Below are positions 28,086 to 39,036 of a stretch of DNA of 64,000 bases, one piece after another. Position 1 is the stretch's first letter, and each line of letters opens with the position of its first letter. Below the pieces are notes generated by a model that was given only the letters and a program-made list of their open reading frames with translations, was not told where the DNA came from and did not search any database. Source of the DNA: Agrobacterium cavarae (GTDB lineage Bacteria; Pseudomonadota; Alphaproteobacteria; Rhizobiales; Rhizobiaceae); assembly GCF_004310285.1 (NCBI RefSeq), contig NZ_SISF01000034.1, positions 201,890 through 265,889 on the forward strand, given 5' to 3'. A program made the translations under genes and the position numbers.

Positions 28086-28991
28086 TCATCGAACTTTTCC
28101 ATGTTCGGACAGAAAATCCAAGACGACCCTTATGCGCGCAGGGAGCGGGCCTCCTTCCTCAATATAGACTGCGTAAAACACCTCTGTGTCTCCCGTGTTG
28201 CAGTGAGACAGGACCGGCGCAAGTCGTCCGGCAGCGACGTCGTCGCGGACTGTAAAGTCAGCCAGCATGGCGAGGCCTGCACCTGCGACAGCGAGTCTTC
28301 GAACGCCTTCTCCATCGCTGATCTGGACACGTCCGGCGACGGGCACCACGACGGAGTGATTATCTTCGCTGAGCGTCCAGCCCGGCTCTGACCGGACATA
28401 GCTGAAACCCAGCAGGTTGTGGCTTTTCAGGTCCGCTACATGACGTGGTTGGCCATATTGTTCGAGATAAGATGGTGCACCCACAATTGTCCGAGCCGTT
28501 TCTCCCAGCTTGCGAGCAATCAGGCTGGATGTTTTCAAAGGCCCTGTTCGAATAGCTATGTCGGTGCGCTCGGCCAACAGATCAACCAATGCATCGGTAA
28601 GCGAGATGTCCAGGGTGACAGCAGGATAGAGAGCCATAAATTGTGGCACGATGGGTGCCAGCACGTGATGGAAGTATGAAGCACTGGTGCTGATGCGAAC
28701 ACGCCCTGCCGGTCTCTCACCCTGGCTAGCTCTCTGTTCCGCTTCGCTCAGATCCGCCAGTATGCGCTTTGCCGCCTCGTAGAATGTGCATCCTTCAGGC
28801 GTCAGCTGAAATTGTCGGGTAGAGCGATTGAATAGCCTGGTTCCCAGCCTCGCCTCAAGGCGTGCGATCAATTTGCTGATGGCGGAAGGCGTTAAACGCA
28901 CTTGCCTCGCTGCAGCGGAAAAACCGCCCGTCTCAATGACGGTTACGAAAACCTCCATCTCCGTAAAGCGATTGATCTCGTGTCGGGCCAT
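28086..28991 (-). CDS. LysR-family transcriptional regulator
   Basis: A 301-residue regulator. The N-terminal winged helix-turn-helix (about 5-65) contains FVTVIETGGFSAAARQVRLT and SAISKLIARLEARLG; the C-terminal effector domain resembles periplasmic binding proteins (FHHVLAPIVPQFMALYPAV). It is divergent from the aldo-keto reductase gene with a 98-bp shared spacer, the standard LysR arrangement, so control of that gene is likely. The effector is unknown. A 10-bp palindrome lies one base before its start codon. Confidence 0.92.
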   Translation of the reverse strand: MARHEINRFTEMEVFVTVIETGGFSAAARQVRLTPSAISKLIARLEARLGTRLFNRSTRQFQLTPEGCTFYEAAKRILADLSEAEQRASQGERPAGRVRISTSASYFHHVLAPIVPQFMALYPAVTLDISLTDALVDLLAERTDIAIRTGPLKTSSLIARKLGETARTIVGAPSYLEQYGQPRHVADLKSHNLLGFSYVRSEPGWTLSEDNHSVVVPVAGRVQISDGEGVRRLAVAGAGLAMLADFTVRDDVAAGRLAPVLSHCNTGDTEVFYAVYIEEGGPLPARIRVVLDFLSEHGKVR

Positions 28992-29089
28992 AGTGAATTC
29001 ACATCACAAGTGAGGTTCCGTTTGGTGCTCTATTTCATTTTAAGAGGACTGTCTATGAATTGCGGTAGTTCTCAAAAAGGAAGACCAAT
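28992..29089. promoter_or_regulatory. Divergent LysR/AKR promoter region
   Basis: The 98-bp spacer between two divergent starts must hold both promoters. GTGAATTCAC (28993-29002) is a perfect palindrome almost touching the regulator's start codon, where a bound protein would block its expression. Assignment as a LysR site is inference. Confidence 0.45.
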
Positions 29090-30127
29090 ATGGACTATCG
29101 ATCACTTGGAAGGTCCGGGCTCAAAGTGCCTGCGTTGAGCTTTGGCGCAGGCACGTTTGGTGGGTCTGGGCCGCTGTTCAGCAATTGGGGCAACTCGGAT
29201 GCAATCGAGGCTCGACGTCTTGTCGATATTTGTCTTGATGCAGGCGTCAATCTTTTCGATACGGCTGATGTTTACTCCAACGGCGCATCGGAGGAGGTCC
29301 TCGGTGAGGCGATCAAAGGACGCAGGGACGAGGTTCTTATCTCGACGAAAACCAGCCTTCCAATGGGAGATGGCCCGAACGACGCCGGATCGTCCCGCCT
29401 CAGATTGTTGCGCTCGGTCGACGATGCGCTGAAACGGCTTCAAACCGATCACATCGACTTGCTTCAACTTCATGCCTTCGATGCTGCGACGCCGATAGAG
29501 GAGGTCCTGTCAACGCTGGACATGCTGGTCCGCTCGGGAAAGGTTCGATACGTCGGTGTCTCGAATTTTTCTGGCTGGCAAATCATGAAGTCGCTTGCAG
29601 TGGCCGACCGTTACGGATGGCCGAGATACGTCGCCAATCAGGTCTATTACTCGCTCATCGGTCGGGATTACGAGTGGGATCTCATGCCGCTCGGACAAGA
29701 TCAGGGCCTGGGCGCAATTGTCTGGAGTCCACTCGGATGGGGTCGATTGACCGGGAAAATAAGGCGGGGCGTGCCGTTGCCTGAAACAAGTCGTTTGCAT
29801 GCCACGGCGAGTTTCGGTCCACCGGTTGAGGACAACTATATGTATCGTGTTATTGATGTGCTTGAAATGATCGCGAACGAGACGGCGAAGACAGTGCCGC
29901 AAGTCGCACTCAATTGGCTGCTCAGTCGCCCGACCGTATCCTCTGTGATTATTGGTGCTAGAAACGAAGCTCAACTCAAGGACAATCTCGGCGCGGTCGG
30001 TTGGAGCCTGACACGTGAGCAGATTGCAGCTCTTGATCAAGCCAGTGCCGTGTCCGCTCCCTATCCCCACTTTCCCTATCGGCAACAGGAAGGCTTTGCG
30101 CGGCTTGATCCACCTCTTGTCGGCTAA
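29090..30127 (+). CDS. Aldo/keto reductase
   Basis: A 345-residue NADPH-dependent TIM-barrel oxidoreductase. The catalytic tetrad is visible: Asp and Tyr in FDTADVYSNGASEEVLG, Lys in LISTKTSLP, His in LLQLHAFD. GKVRYVGVSNFSGWQ and the C-terminal RPTVSSVIIGARNEAQLKDNLGA (cofactor phosphate loop) are also typical of the AKR11/13-like group. The carbonyl substrate is unknown. Likely controlled by the divergent LysR gene. Confidence 0.92.
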   Translation: MDYRSLGRSGLKVPALSFGAGTFGGSGPLFSNWGNSDAIEARRLVDICLDAGVNLFDTADVYSNGASEEVLGEAIKGRRDEVLISTKTSLPMGDGPNDAGSSRLRLLRSVDDALKRLQTDHIDLLQLHAFDAATPIEEVLSTLDMLVRSGKVRYVGVSNFSGWQIMKSLAVADRYGWPRYVANQVYYSLIGRDYEWDLMPLGQDQGLGAIVWSPLGWGRLTGKIRRGVPLPETSRLHATASFGPPVEDNYMYRVIDVLEMIANETAKTVPQVALNWLLSRPTVSSVIIGARNEAQLKDNLGAVGWSLTREQIAALDQASAVSAPYPHFPYRQQEGFARLDPPLVG

Positions 30128-30188
30128 AGGATCAAGGTGCGCCGGCCTTGAGTCTTTTTGAAAACAGAGGACCGAGTTTTCAAGCGTT

Positions 30189-30220
30189 CGGTAAAATTCC
30201 GAAGGTCCGGGGTTTTACCG
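30189..30220. repeat. Inverted repeat between convergent genes
   Basis: CGGTAAAA (30189-30196) and TTTTACCG (30213-30220) form an 8-bp dyad around a 16-base loop that itself holds GGTCC-type pairing. It lies between the ends of the reductase and the ureohydrolase and may terminate either transcript. Confidence 0.4.
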
Positions 30221-30236
30221 CTACGATGATAGTGCC

Positions 30237-31148
30237 TCAGATCTGGCGGATCACCGCTCCGATCGCGTTGACGAGAATGCGGGACGCTGTGAGGGCCGAC
30301 AGTCCATCAATGTCGGCGGGCGGATAAAACTCGACGAGGTTAAACCCGGCGATTTTCGCCTTGCCGGCAACACCAGAAATCAGATCGATAATCTGGGTGT
30401 AGGTGAGACCGCCTGGCGTTCTTGCGGCGACGCCCGGCATGATACTCGGATCGAGGCTGTCGCAGTCGAGTGTGATGACGACTTGAGCATCCTCCGGAAT
30501 AGCACGAAGAGCCGCGGCCACTCCGCCCGCGTGAATTTCTCTCGCCGTCACAAAGTGGCTTCCGTAGCCTCGTGCCGCTTCCACATCGGCTTTCCTCGCG
30601 CTACCGACACTTCGAAGTCCGACCTGCACCATGCCGACCACGTGCGCCATCTCGCTCGCCCGGCGCATGGAGCTTGAATATCCGTAGCGTTCTCCCTCAA
30701 TCTCGTCGCGCCAGTCGATATGCGCGTCGATCTGCAAGACCCAGACAGGTCCCGAGGTCTCGAACGCAGCAAGAAACGGATAGGTCACGGAGCAGTCGCT
30801 GCCGATGAGGATGGGAACAGCACTCAAGGCCAGGATCTCTCGCGTCTTTGCTTCTATGCGCTGTCGATTGCCTTCATTGTCACGCATCACAGTTTTGATG
30901 TTGCCAACATCGATGCAGTTTATCGGACCGCCGTTGAAGAGTGGGCCACCGAGATCGAAATCCCAGTGCGCGATCAACGGAGCATCTTCCTGGCTTGCCG
31001 CTCTGATCTGATCGGCCGCTGTTTCATGACCACTGCTGTCTTGATCTGGATAGGCGCTGCCATGTGCCACGCCGAAGATCACCATGCGTGTGGGATTGCC
31101 GTCTGCGAGTTCTGAAGGGAGCCCAAGAAACGAATTTGCAGCGCTCAT
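30237..31148 (-). CDS. Ureohydrolase (arginase/agmatinase) family protein
   Basis: A 303-residue member of the binuclear-manganese ureohydrolase family. DAHIDWRDE and TLDCDSLDPSIMPG correspond to the DAHxDxxD and DxDxxDP metal motifs. The first metal motif, normally GGDHS, is GSDCS here, so the usual histidine ligand is a cysteine. The subfamily resembles rhizobial 'agmatinase-like' proteins, but the guanidino substrate cannot be read from the sequence. The start at 31148 is chosen by conserved length; the open frame continues 63 codons upstream through the rne terminator region without similarity. Confidence 0.8.
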   Translation of the reverse strand: MSAANSFLGLPSELADGNPTRMVIFGVAHGSAYPDQDSSGHETAADQIRAASQEDAPLIAHWDFDLGGPLFNGGPINCIDVGNIKTVMRDNEGNRQRIEAKTREILALSAVPILIGSDCSVTYPFLAAFETSGPVWVLQIDAHIDWRDEIEGERYGYSSSMRRASEMAHVVGMVQVGLRSVGSARKADVEAARGYGSHFVTAREIHAGGVAAALRAIPEDAQVVITLDCDSLDPSIMPGVAARTPGGLTYTQIIDLISGVAGKAKIAGFNLVEFYPPADIDGLSALTASRILVNAIGAVIRQI

Positions 31149-31277
31149 TGTGTGACCAATCCTGCTCAAGCTGTCGCCAATGCGGCGATGATGTCTCGCG
31201 ACGAATACGGTGTCAAAGCGTGGGAGCAAATCTCGATGATCTCGACGCGCGCCCACCATTATCTTCGAACAGAAAAC

Positions 31278-31312
31278 GGAAAACCCCGAGACTGGAAATC
31301 CAATCTCGGGGT
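31278..31312 (-). terminator. rne terminator
   Basis: CCCCGAGA (31284-31291) and TCTCGGGG (31304-31311) pair perfectly across a 12-base loop; on the minus strand TTTTCCGTTTT follows. It begins about 30 bases after the rne stop codon. Confidence 0.8.
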
Positions 31313-31340
31313 CTTGATTCTTATCGCTGTGGTCCAAGGC

Positions 31341-34280
31341 TTAGAAGAAGCCCTTGCGCTGCCACCAGCCACCCTTGCGGGGCTTCGGCTCTTCGCCATC
31401 GGGGCTGTCGTTCTTGCCGGAGGAGGTCACGACCGGTTCGGACGAGGAGACATTGTCGCCGCGGTTGGCGCGGGTTGGCTTTGCAGCATCGTCCGCTTCC
31501 TCTTGCGTCGTCTCAACAGCAGCGTCAGCAGCCTGCGGAGCGGGTGCTGGCGCAGCAGGCGCTACGTCAGCGGGCGCCTCTTCCTGCGACGCAGGGGCGG
31601 CGTCCGCCACCGGTGCCGCGGCGGCCGGTGCTGCTGCCTCAACCGTTGCCTCGACAACCGTTTCAGCCTTCTCCTTGGCCTTGCGGGTGCGACGAGGCTT
31701 CTTCGGCTTTTCGGCTTCTTCAACCTGCGGCGTTTCAGCCTCAACAGCCTCGACAGCGGCTTCCGGCTCTACGCCTTCGGCTGCATCCGCTACGTCGCCA
31801 TCGTCAACGCCGTCATCGGCATCGCCCTGATCGCCGTCGCCATTTTCGGCGTCCAGCAGGTTGCCATTTTCGTCACGGTTGCGACGGCCGCCACGCTTGC
31901 CACGACGACGGCGCTTGCGCTTGCCTTCGTCCTGACCGGCATTGTCGCCTTCGGCACGGGGCTCTGCGGCGTCAGCCTGATCGTCGGTGGCATCGTCGCC
32001 ATCCTCGTCATCGCCTTCACCGGATGCGTCGTCGTTGGCATCTGCCTGAACGTCGCCGTTCTGGCCGTTGCCCTTGCCACGACGGCGACGACGACGCTTG
32101 CGCTTGCGCTTGCCGTCTTCACCATTTTCAGCCTGGGGCTGGCGTGGCTCGCTGCTTTGCGCCTTCGCTACGATTTCTTCTTCGTCCTCTTCCTCCTCCT
32201 CGGCTTCGATGACGATATCGTCTTCGTCTTCCTCGAAGGTCGGGAGAGCCTGCAGAAGGTTTTCGATTTTCACCGGATTTTCGACCGCTTCACCACGGTC
32301 GATGGCGAAGTGCTGAGCACCGACGCTCGCATCTGCAGCGATGATGATCGAGACGCCGAAGCGCTCTTCATAATCGACGATGGTGCCACGCTTGTGGTTG
32401 AGCAGGTAGAGCGCCGTTTCAGGCGTCGTGCGCACTGTGATGTTGTGGGTCGTGTTGCGCAGCAGGTATTCTTCGACACCACGCAGCACGTGCAGCGCGA
32501 TGGAGGATTCCGAGCGAACATGGCCCGTGCCACCGCAATGCGAGCAGATCTGAGTGGTGGATTCGAGAACCGAAGCGCGGATGCGCTGGCGCGACATTTC
32601 CAGAAGGCCGAAATGCGAGATGCGGCCCACCTGGATGCGAGCGCGGTCGTTCTTGAGGCAATCCTTCAGCTTCTTTTCGACAGAGCGGTTGTTCCGCTTT
32701 TCTTCCATGTCGATGAAGTCGATGACGACCAGACCAGCAAGGTCACGCAGGCGAAGCTGACGGGCGACTTCTTCTGCAGCCTCGAGATTGGTTGCGAGTG
32801 CGGTTTCTTCGATCGAATGTTCGCGGGTCGAGCGACCGGAGTTCACGTCGATCGAAACCAGGGCTTCAGTCTGATTGATGATCAGATAGCCACCGGATTT
32901 CAGCGTGACCTGCGGCTGAAGCATGCGGTCGAGCTGCGCCTCGATGCCAGAGCGCGAGAAGATCGGATGAATGTCGCGGTAGGGCTGAACCACCTTAGCG
33001 TGGCTCGGCATCAGCATCTTCATGAAGTCTTTCGCTTCACGATAGCCTTCTTCACCGGACACGATGATCTCGCTGATGTCCTTGTTGTAGAGATCGCGGA
33101 TCGAACGCTTGATCAGCGAGCCTTCCTCATAGACGAGGCAAGGGGCTGTGGAGTTCAGCGTCAGCGTGCGAACGTTCTCCCACAGACGCATCAGATATTC
33201 GAAGTCGCGCTTGATTTCGACGCGGGTGCGATTGGCACCGGCGGTGCGCAGAATAACGCCCATGCCGTTCGGCACTTCGAGATCGCGGGCAATCTCCTTC
33301 AGGCGCTTGCGGTCGGCTGGCTGGGTAATCTTGCGGGAAATACCGCCGCCACGTGCCGTGTTCGGCATCAGAACGGAGTAACGTCCGGCGAGCGACAGAT
33401 AGGTCGTCAGTGCTGCGCCCTTGTTGCCACGTTCTTCCTTGGCAACCTGAACCAGCAGGATCTGGCGACGCTTGATGACTTCCTGGATGCGGTACTGCTT
33501 GCGCGGCTTGCGCATGGCGCGGTCTGGAACTTCTTCCATCGCGTCTTCGGCGCCGACCGACTCGATGACTTCCTTCTCGTGATGATCGTCGTCGTCGTCA
33601 TCATCGTCATCGCCGACACGCTCAACGTCTTCGGAAATCGAGTCGGTGTCGACCATGGCTGCCATTTCGCCGCCCTTGGAGCCATCCTCTTCGGCGGCTT
33701 CATCGGTAGACGCTTCGGCGGTAGCCTCTTCAGCCTCGGTCTTCTTCTTTGCGCGGGGACGGCGCGTGCGCTTCTTCGGCTTTTCTTCTTCCGCAGGCTG
33801 CTCTTCGGCAACCGCTTCTTCCGTAATATCGACGGTTTCCTCGGAGGCTACGACCTGTTCGGAAGCAGCTGTGTCTTCAGCCTTTTCCTCAGATGTCGGC
33901 ACAATGCCGATATCCGGCTGGTCGGCCTTGGAAAGATCGAGTGCGGGTTCGTTAGGGGCGTCAGCCGGTTCGAAGTCATCGCCACGGCGATGCTCTTCGG
34001 CTTCCGCCTTTAGAAGCGCCTGCCTGTCGGCCAGCGGAATCTGGTAATAGTCGGGGTGAATTTCGGCAAAGGCCAAAAATCCATGGCGGTTGCCGCCGTA
34101 ATCCACGAAGGCTGCCTGAAGCGACGGTTCGACGCGCGTCACCTTCGCCAGATAGATATTGCCGCGTATCTGTTTTTTATGTTCGGACTCGAAATCGAAT
34201 TCTTCAATGCGATTTCCACGAACAACGACTACGCGCGTCTCCTCTTCGTGGGAGGCGTCGATAAGCATTTTGTCTGCCAT
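31341..34280 (-). CDS. rne: Ribonuclease E
   Basis: A 979-residue endoribonuclease. N-terminal S1-domain strands (EFDFESEHKKQIRGNIYLAKVTRVEPS, about 27-75) are interrupted by an acidic insertion (about 85-250) that includes an unbroken run of nine aspartates, then resume before the RNase H-like and DNase I-like catalytic parts. SIDVNSGRSTREHSIE and VVIDFIDMEEKRNNR carry the catalytic aspartates; ICSHCGGTGHV (about 578) is the zinc-link. The C-terminal third is low-complexity, with an arginine-rich block (KRKRRRRRRGKG) and alanine/proline/acidic stretches, expected to bind RNA and degradosome partners. It controls mRNA decay and rRNA/tRNA processing. A 650-bp spacer precedes it. Confidence 0.96.
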   Translation of the reverse strand: MADKMLIDASHEEETRVVVVRGNRIEEFDFESEHKKQIRGNIYLAKVTRVEPSLQAAFVDYGGNRHGFLAFAEIHPDYYQIPLADRQALLKAEAEEHRRGDDFEPADAPNEPALDLSKADQPDIGIVPTSEEKAEDTAASEQVVASEETVDITEEAVAEEQPAEEEKPKKRTRRPRAKKKTEAEEATAEASTDEAAEEDGSKGGEMAAMVDTDSISEDVERVGDDDDDDDDDHHEKEVIESVGAEDAMEEVPDRAMRKPRKQYRIQEVIKRRQILLVQVAKEERGNKGAALTTYLSLAGRYSVLMPNTARGGGISRKITQPADRKRLKEIARDLEVPNGMGVILRTAGANRTRVEIKRDFEYLMRLWENVRTLTLNSTAPCLVYEEGSLIKRSIRDLYNKDISEIIVSGEEGYREAKDFMKMLMPSHAKVVQPYRDIHPIFSRSGIEAQLDRMLQPQVTLKSGGYLIINQTEALVSIDVNSGRSTREHSIEETALATNLEAAEEVARQLRLRDLAGLVVIDFIDMEEKRNNRSVEKKLKDCLKNDRARIQVGRISHFGLLEMSRQRIRASVLESTTQICSHCGGTGHVRSESSIALHVLRGVEEYLLRNTTHNITVRTTPETALYLLNHKRGTIVDYEERFGVSIIIAADASVGAQHFAIDRGEAVENPVKIENLLQALPTFEEDEDDIVIEAEEEEEDEEEIVAKAQSSEPRQPQAENGEDGKRKRKRRRRRRGKGNGQNGDVQADANDDASGEGDDEDGDDATDDQADAAEPRAEGDNAGQDEGKRKRRRRGKRGGRRNRDENGNLLDAENGDGDQGDADDGVDDGDVADAAEGVEPEAAVEAVEAETPQVEEAEKPKKPRRTRKAKEKAETVVEATVEAAAPAAAAPVADAAPASQEEAPADVAPAAPAPAPQAADAAVETTQEEADDAAKPTRANRGDNVSSSEPVVTSSGKNDSPDGEEPKPRKGGWWQRKGFF

Positions 34281-34931
34281 GTAAGCTGTGCTCCTCGGCG
34301 CAGCCTTGTCATATACGAGAATAGGCCCGCCGCAGGGACAGGCCTTTCATCTTTTTCCAAGGGTGTGCCGGAAATGAAGTGTTCCGCCCGACGCATGTAA
34401 ACTGGCAGCATCCGGACAACGTGCAAGGCAACTTGCCTGCTCCCTGTATCCGGTTCGTATGAAAGCTGCTGCAACGACATCATTGGCCAAGCGAGAACGA
34501 CTATAATAAATAGACTCCTGAGAGTCCGATGAAAATGCTCTCCTCAGAGCGAGCGGTGGCATGCCACCGGGTATGTCTCCGGCCACAGCCGGATTGATCC
34601 AGTTTCAGGATAAAAATGAAGCGACGGCAGATGATTGCCCGAAATTCAGCGCCAGAGTCATTCTCGATTGGCAGCCGGCGGGAATCTATCCCGTCAACAT
34701 TTTTAACCCTCAATCGTGTTGTATGGTTTCTCCGTCACAATAGCAATAGGCAGGCTAAATATGTCATATCATTGATGGAATTTCGCGGTTAAGAAATGCT
34801 TCATCAAGGCTTGCGAATGTTGCAGCCAAGCGCGAATAAGGCCATCTTCATCAGGGGAAGACGGCGATTTCGGCTGAGAAGCCGATGATTTTCGCATAGA
34901 ACGACATAAAACCTAAAAGATATTGGCGACG
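34281..34931. promoter_or_regulatory. Structured 650-bp intergenic region between rne and amiC
   Basis: No credible gene is seen. Dyads include a 7-bp stem with a 9-base loop at 34322-34344 in the rne leader, GACTC-CTGA-GAGTC at 34513-34526 (also two GANTC methylation sites), a perfect 16-bp palindrome CGGTGGCATGCCACCG at 34554-34569, and CCGGC-CACA-GCCGG at 34579-34592. The region must hold two divergent promoters, and the rne side could act in RNase E autoregulation as the long rne leader does in E. coli. Confidence 0.5.
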
Positions 34932-36197
34932 ATGAAAACTCAGGCGCGGGCGGCAGGGACATCAACTAAGCGAGCTTTGTTTTCGCGAATCACTCGTTAT
35001 GCGCGAGTCGCTTTCCCCGTCCTGTTCCTTGCTTTTGTCGCAGGCGAACAGGCTCATGCGGCGCCTCAGCTCGTTGCGAACGCCGCTCGCATCATCGGCG
35101 ACGAGGCGCGCACACGTGTCGTGCTTGATTTCAACGCAGAGCCTGAATTCGAGGTGCACTATCTCGATTCGCCGGCGCGGATCGTGGTTGACTTGCCCGC
35201 TGTCAGCTTTGCCTTTCCCACCAACGATCTGAAGGCGACCGGGCTTTTCAGCGACATCCGCTTCGGCAGCATGGGCGAGGGGAGCGCGCGTCTGGTGCTG
35301 ACCGCAAAGAAGCCTGTTCAGGTGGCCATCGCCAAGGTTCAGCCTGAAGAAGGCGGCAAAATCTTCCGCTTCGTTCTCGACACCGAAATCGCGTCCAAAC
35401 AGAAATTCGCCGATCTGTTGAAGAACCAGGATTGGCAGGCGCTCGCACCGGCGACCACCGCATCCGTGACACCCGATATCATCCAGACATCGCCGCGCCA
35501 GTCCGATTTCGTCATTGCCGTGGATGCCGGCCATGGTGGTATCGATGCGGGCGCGAAGGGCGGCGTCAGCGGCACGGATGAAAAGGTCATCACGCTTTCT
35601 TTCGCCAAGCAGCTCACCGATCGTCTCAACCGTCTGCCTGGGATCAAGGCCTTTCTGACGCGCGATGACGACACGTTCCTGGCGCTTTCCGAGCGCGTAA
35701 CGATTGCGCGCCAGCACAGCGCCAATCTTTTCATTTCCGTTCATGCGGACACGCTGAGCCAGAAAGGCATCCGGGGCGCGACGGTCTACACGATCTCAGA
35801 CCGCGCATCGGACCGCATGGCGCAGAATCTTGCGGAGCGTGAAAACCTCTCCGACCAGATCGCCGGTGTGACGGTCTCCAATGCGCAGCCGGAAGTGGCC
35901 GATATCCTGCTCGATTTGACGCGACGGGAGACGCAGGCCTTCTCCGTGACGCTTGCGGAAAACATCGTTTCCTCCTTCGAGGGGCAGGTGGGGCTGATCA
36001 ACAATCCGCATCGTTATGCAGGTTTCCAGGTGCTGCGCGCCCACGATGTGCCGTCGGTGCTCTTGGAACTCGGTTTTCTCTCCAATCCGGAGGACGAAAA
36101 GCTGCTTCTCGATGAAAGCTGGCGCGACAAGGTGGCTGAACGTCTGGCCGAGGCGGTGACCAAGTATCGTGCCCAGGCTCTTGCCAATGGCGGCTGA
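34932..36197 (+). CDS. amiC: N-acetylmuramoyl-L-alanine amidase (AmiC-type)
   Basis: A 421-residue periplasmic amidase that cuts the stem peptide from septal peptidoglycan. A long positively charged signal peptide ends near GEQAHAAP (about residue 44); an AMIN domain (about 45-150) targets it to the septum; the Amidase_3 zinc domain follows (about 195-415) with DAGHGGIDAGA (zinc histidine), ISVHAD (second histidine) and LLELGFLSNPED (catalytic glutamate). A TTG three codons earlier is an alternative start; no strong Shine-Dalgarno is near either. It precedes mrcA by 305 bp. Confidence 0.93.
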   Translation: MKTQARAAGTSTKRALFSRITRYARVAFPVLFLAFVAGEQAHAAPQLVANAARIIGDEARTRVVLDFNAEPEFEVHYLDSPARIVVDLPAVSFAFPTNDLKATGLFSDIRFGSMGEGSARLVLTAKKPVQVAIAKVQPEEGGKIFRFVLDTEIASKQKFADLLKNQDWQALAPATTASVTPDIIQTSPRQSDFVIAVDAGHGGIDAGAKGGVSGTDEKVITLSFAKQLTDRLNRLPGIKAFLTRDDDTFLALSERVTIARQHSANLFISVHADTLSQKGIRGATVYTISDRASDRMAQNLAERENLSDQIAGVTVSNAQPEVADILLDLTRRETQAFSVTLAENIVSSFEGQVGLINNPHRYAGFQVLRAHDVPSVLLELGFLSNPEDEKLLLDESWRDKVAERLAEAVTKYRAQALANGG

Positions 36198-36502
36198 GCT
36201 ATAAGTGCTGTGATGCTTTTGCGACGGTCGTCAAAAAGCGGAGCAACTTGATCGCTCCGCATTCGCATTTGATGGGCAAAGCCCTATTTTACTCACATTC
36301 AACGCGTTACTCGGCATCAGGATTCGGCAGCAGAGCGGGACTCGCTTGCGATTGCGCGGACACTATCTCTCGATAACATGAGCGGGAATGCTTAATCCCC
36401 GACTTGTCATCGGTTAAGCGGTGTGCAAAACGGCACGCTACATGTAAAATTGCGCGCCTACGGGCAGGCGCAAAGTGCGATTCGAAGTATCGGTAGCCTC
36501 AT
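36198..36502. other. amiC-mrcA spacer with weak terminator
   Basis: GCGGAGC (36238-36244) and GCTCCGC (36254-36260) form a 7-bp stem 40 bp after amiC, with only an ATTCGCATTT tail, so termination is uncertain. The remaining 240 bp has no gene and likely holds the mrcA promoter. Confidence 0.45.
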
Positions 36503-38938
<2,436 letters not shown>

Positions 38939-38954
38939 ATCAAATCAACACAAG

Positions 38955-38990
38955 GCGAGGGGCGCGGGTCTTTACATCCGCGCCCCTCGC
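38955..38990 (+). terminator. mrcA terminator
   Basis: GCGAGGGGCGCGG (38955-38967) and CCGCGCCCCTCGC (38978-38990) make a perfect 13-bp stem with a 10-base loop, followed by ATTTATTC. It begins 16 bp after the mrcA stop codon. Confidence 0.85.
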
Positions 38991-39036
38991 ATTTATTCAC
39001 CCAAGCAGTTTTTCAAGAAGGCGAAGAATCTGCGAA

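Noticed and set aside
31152..34013. Rightward 953-codon open frame opposite rne
   Set aside because: Shadow produced by GC-rich codon bias and the low-complexity rne C-terminus; the product is repetitive valine/phenylalanine/alanine-rich sequence without motifs.
34229..34483. Leftward 84-codon frame across the rne start
   Set aside because: Overlaps rne in another frame and lacks motifs; treated as leader sequence.
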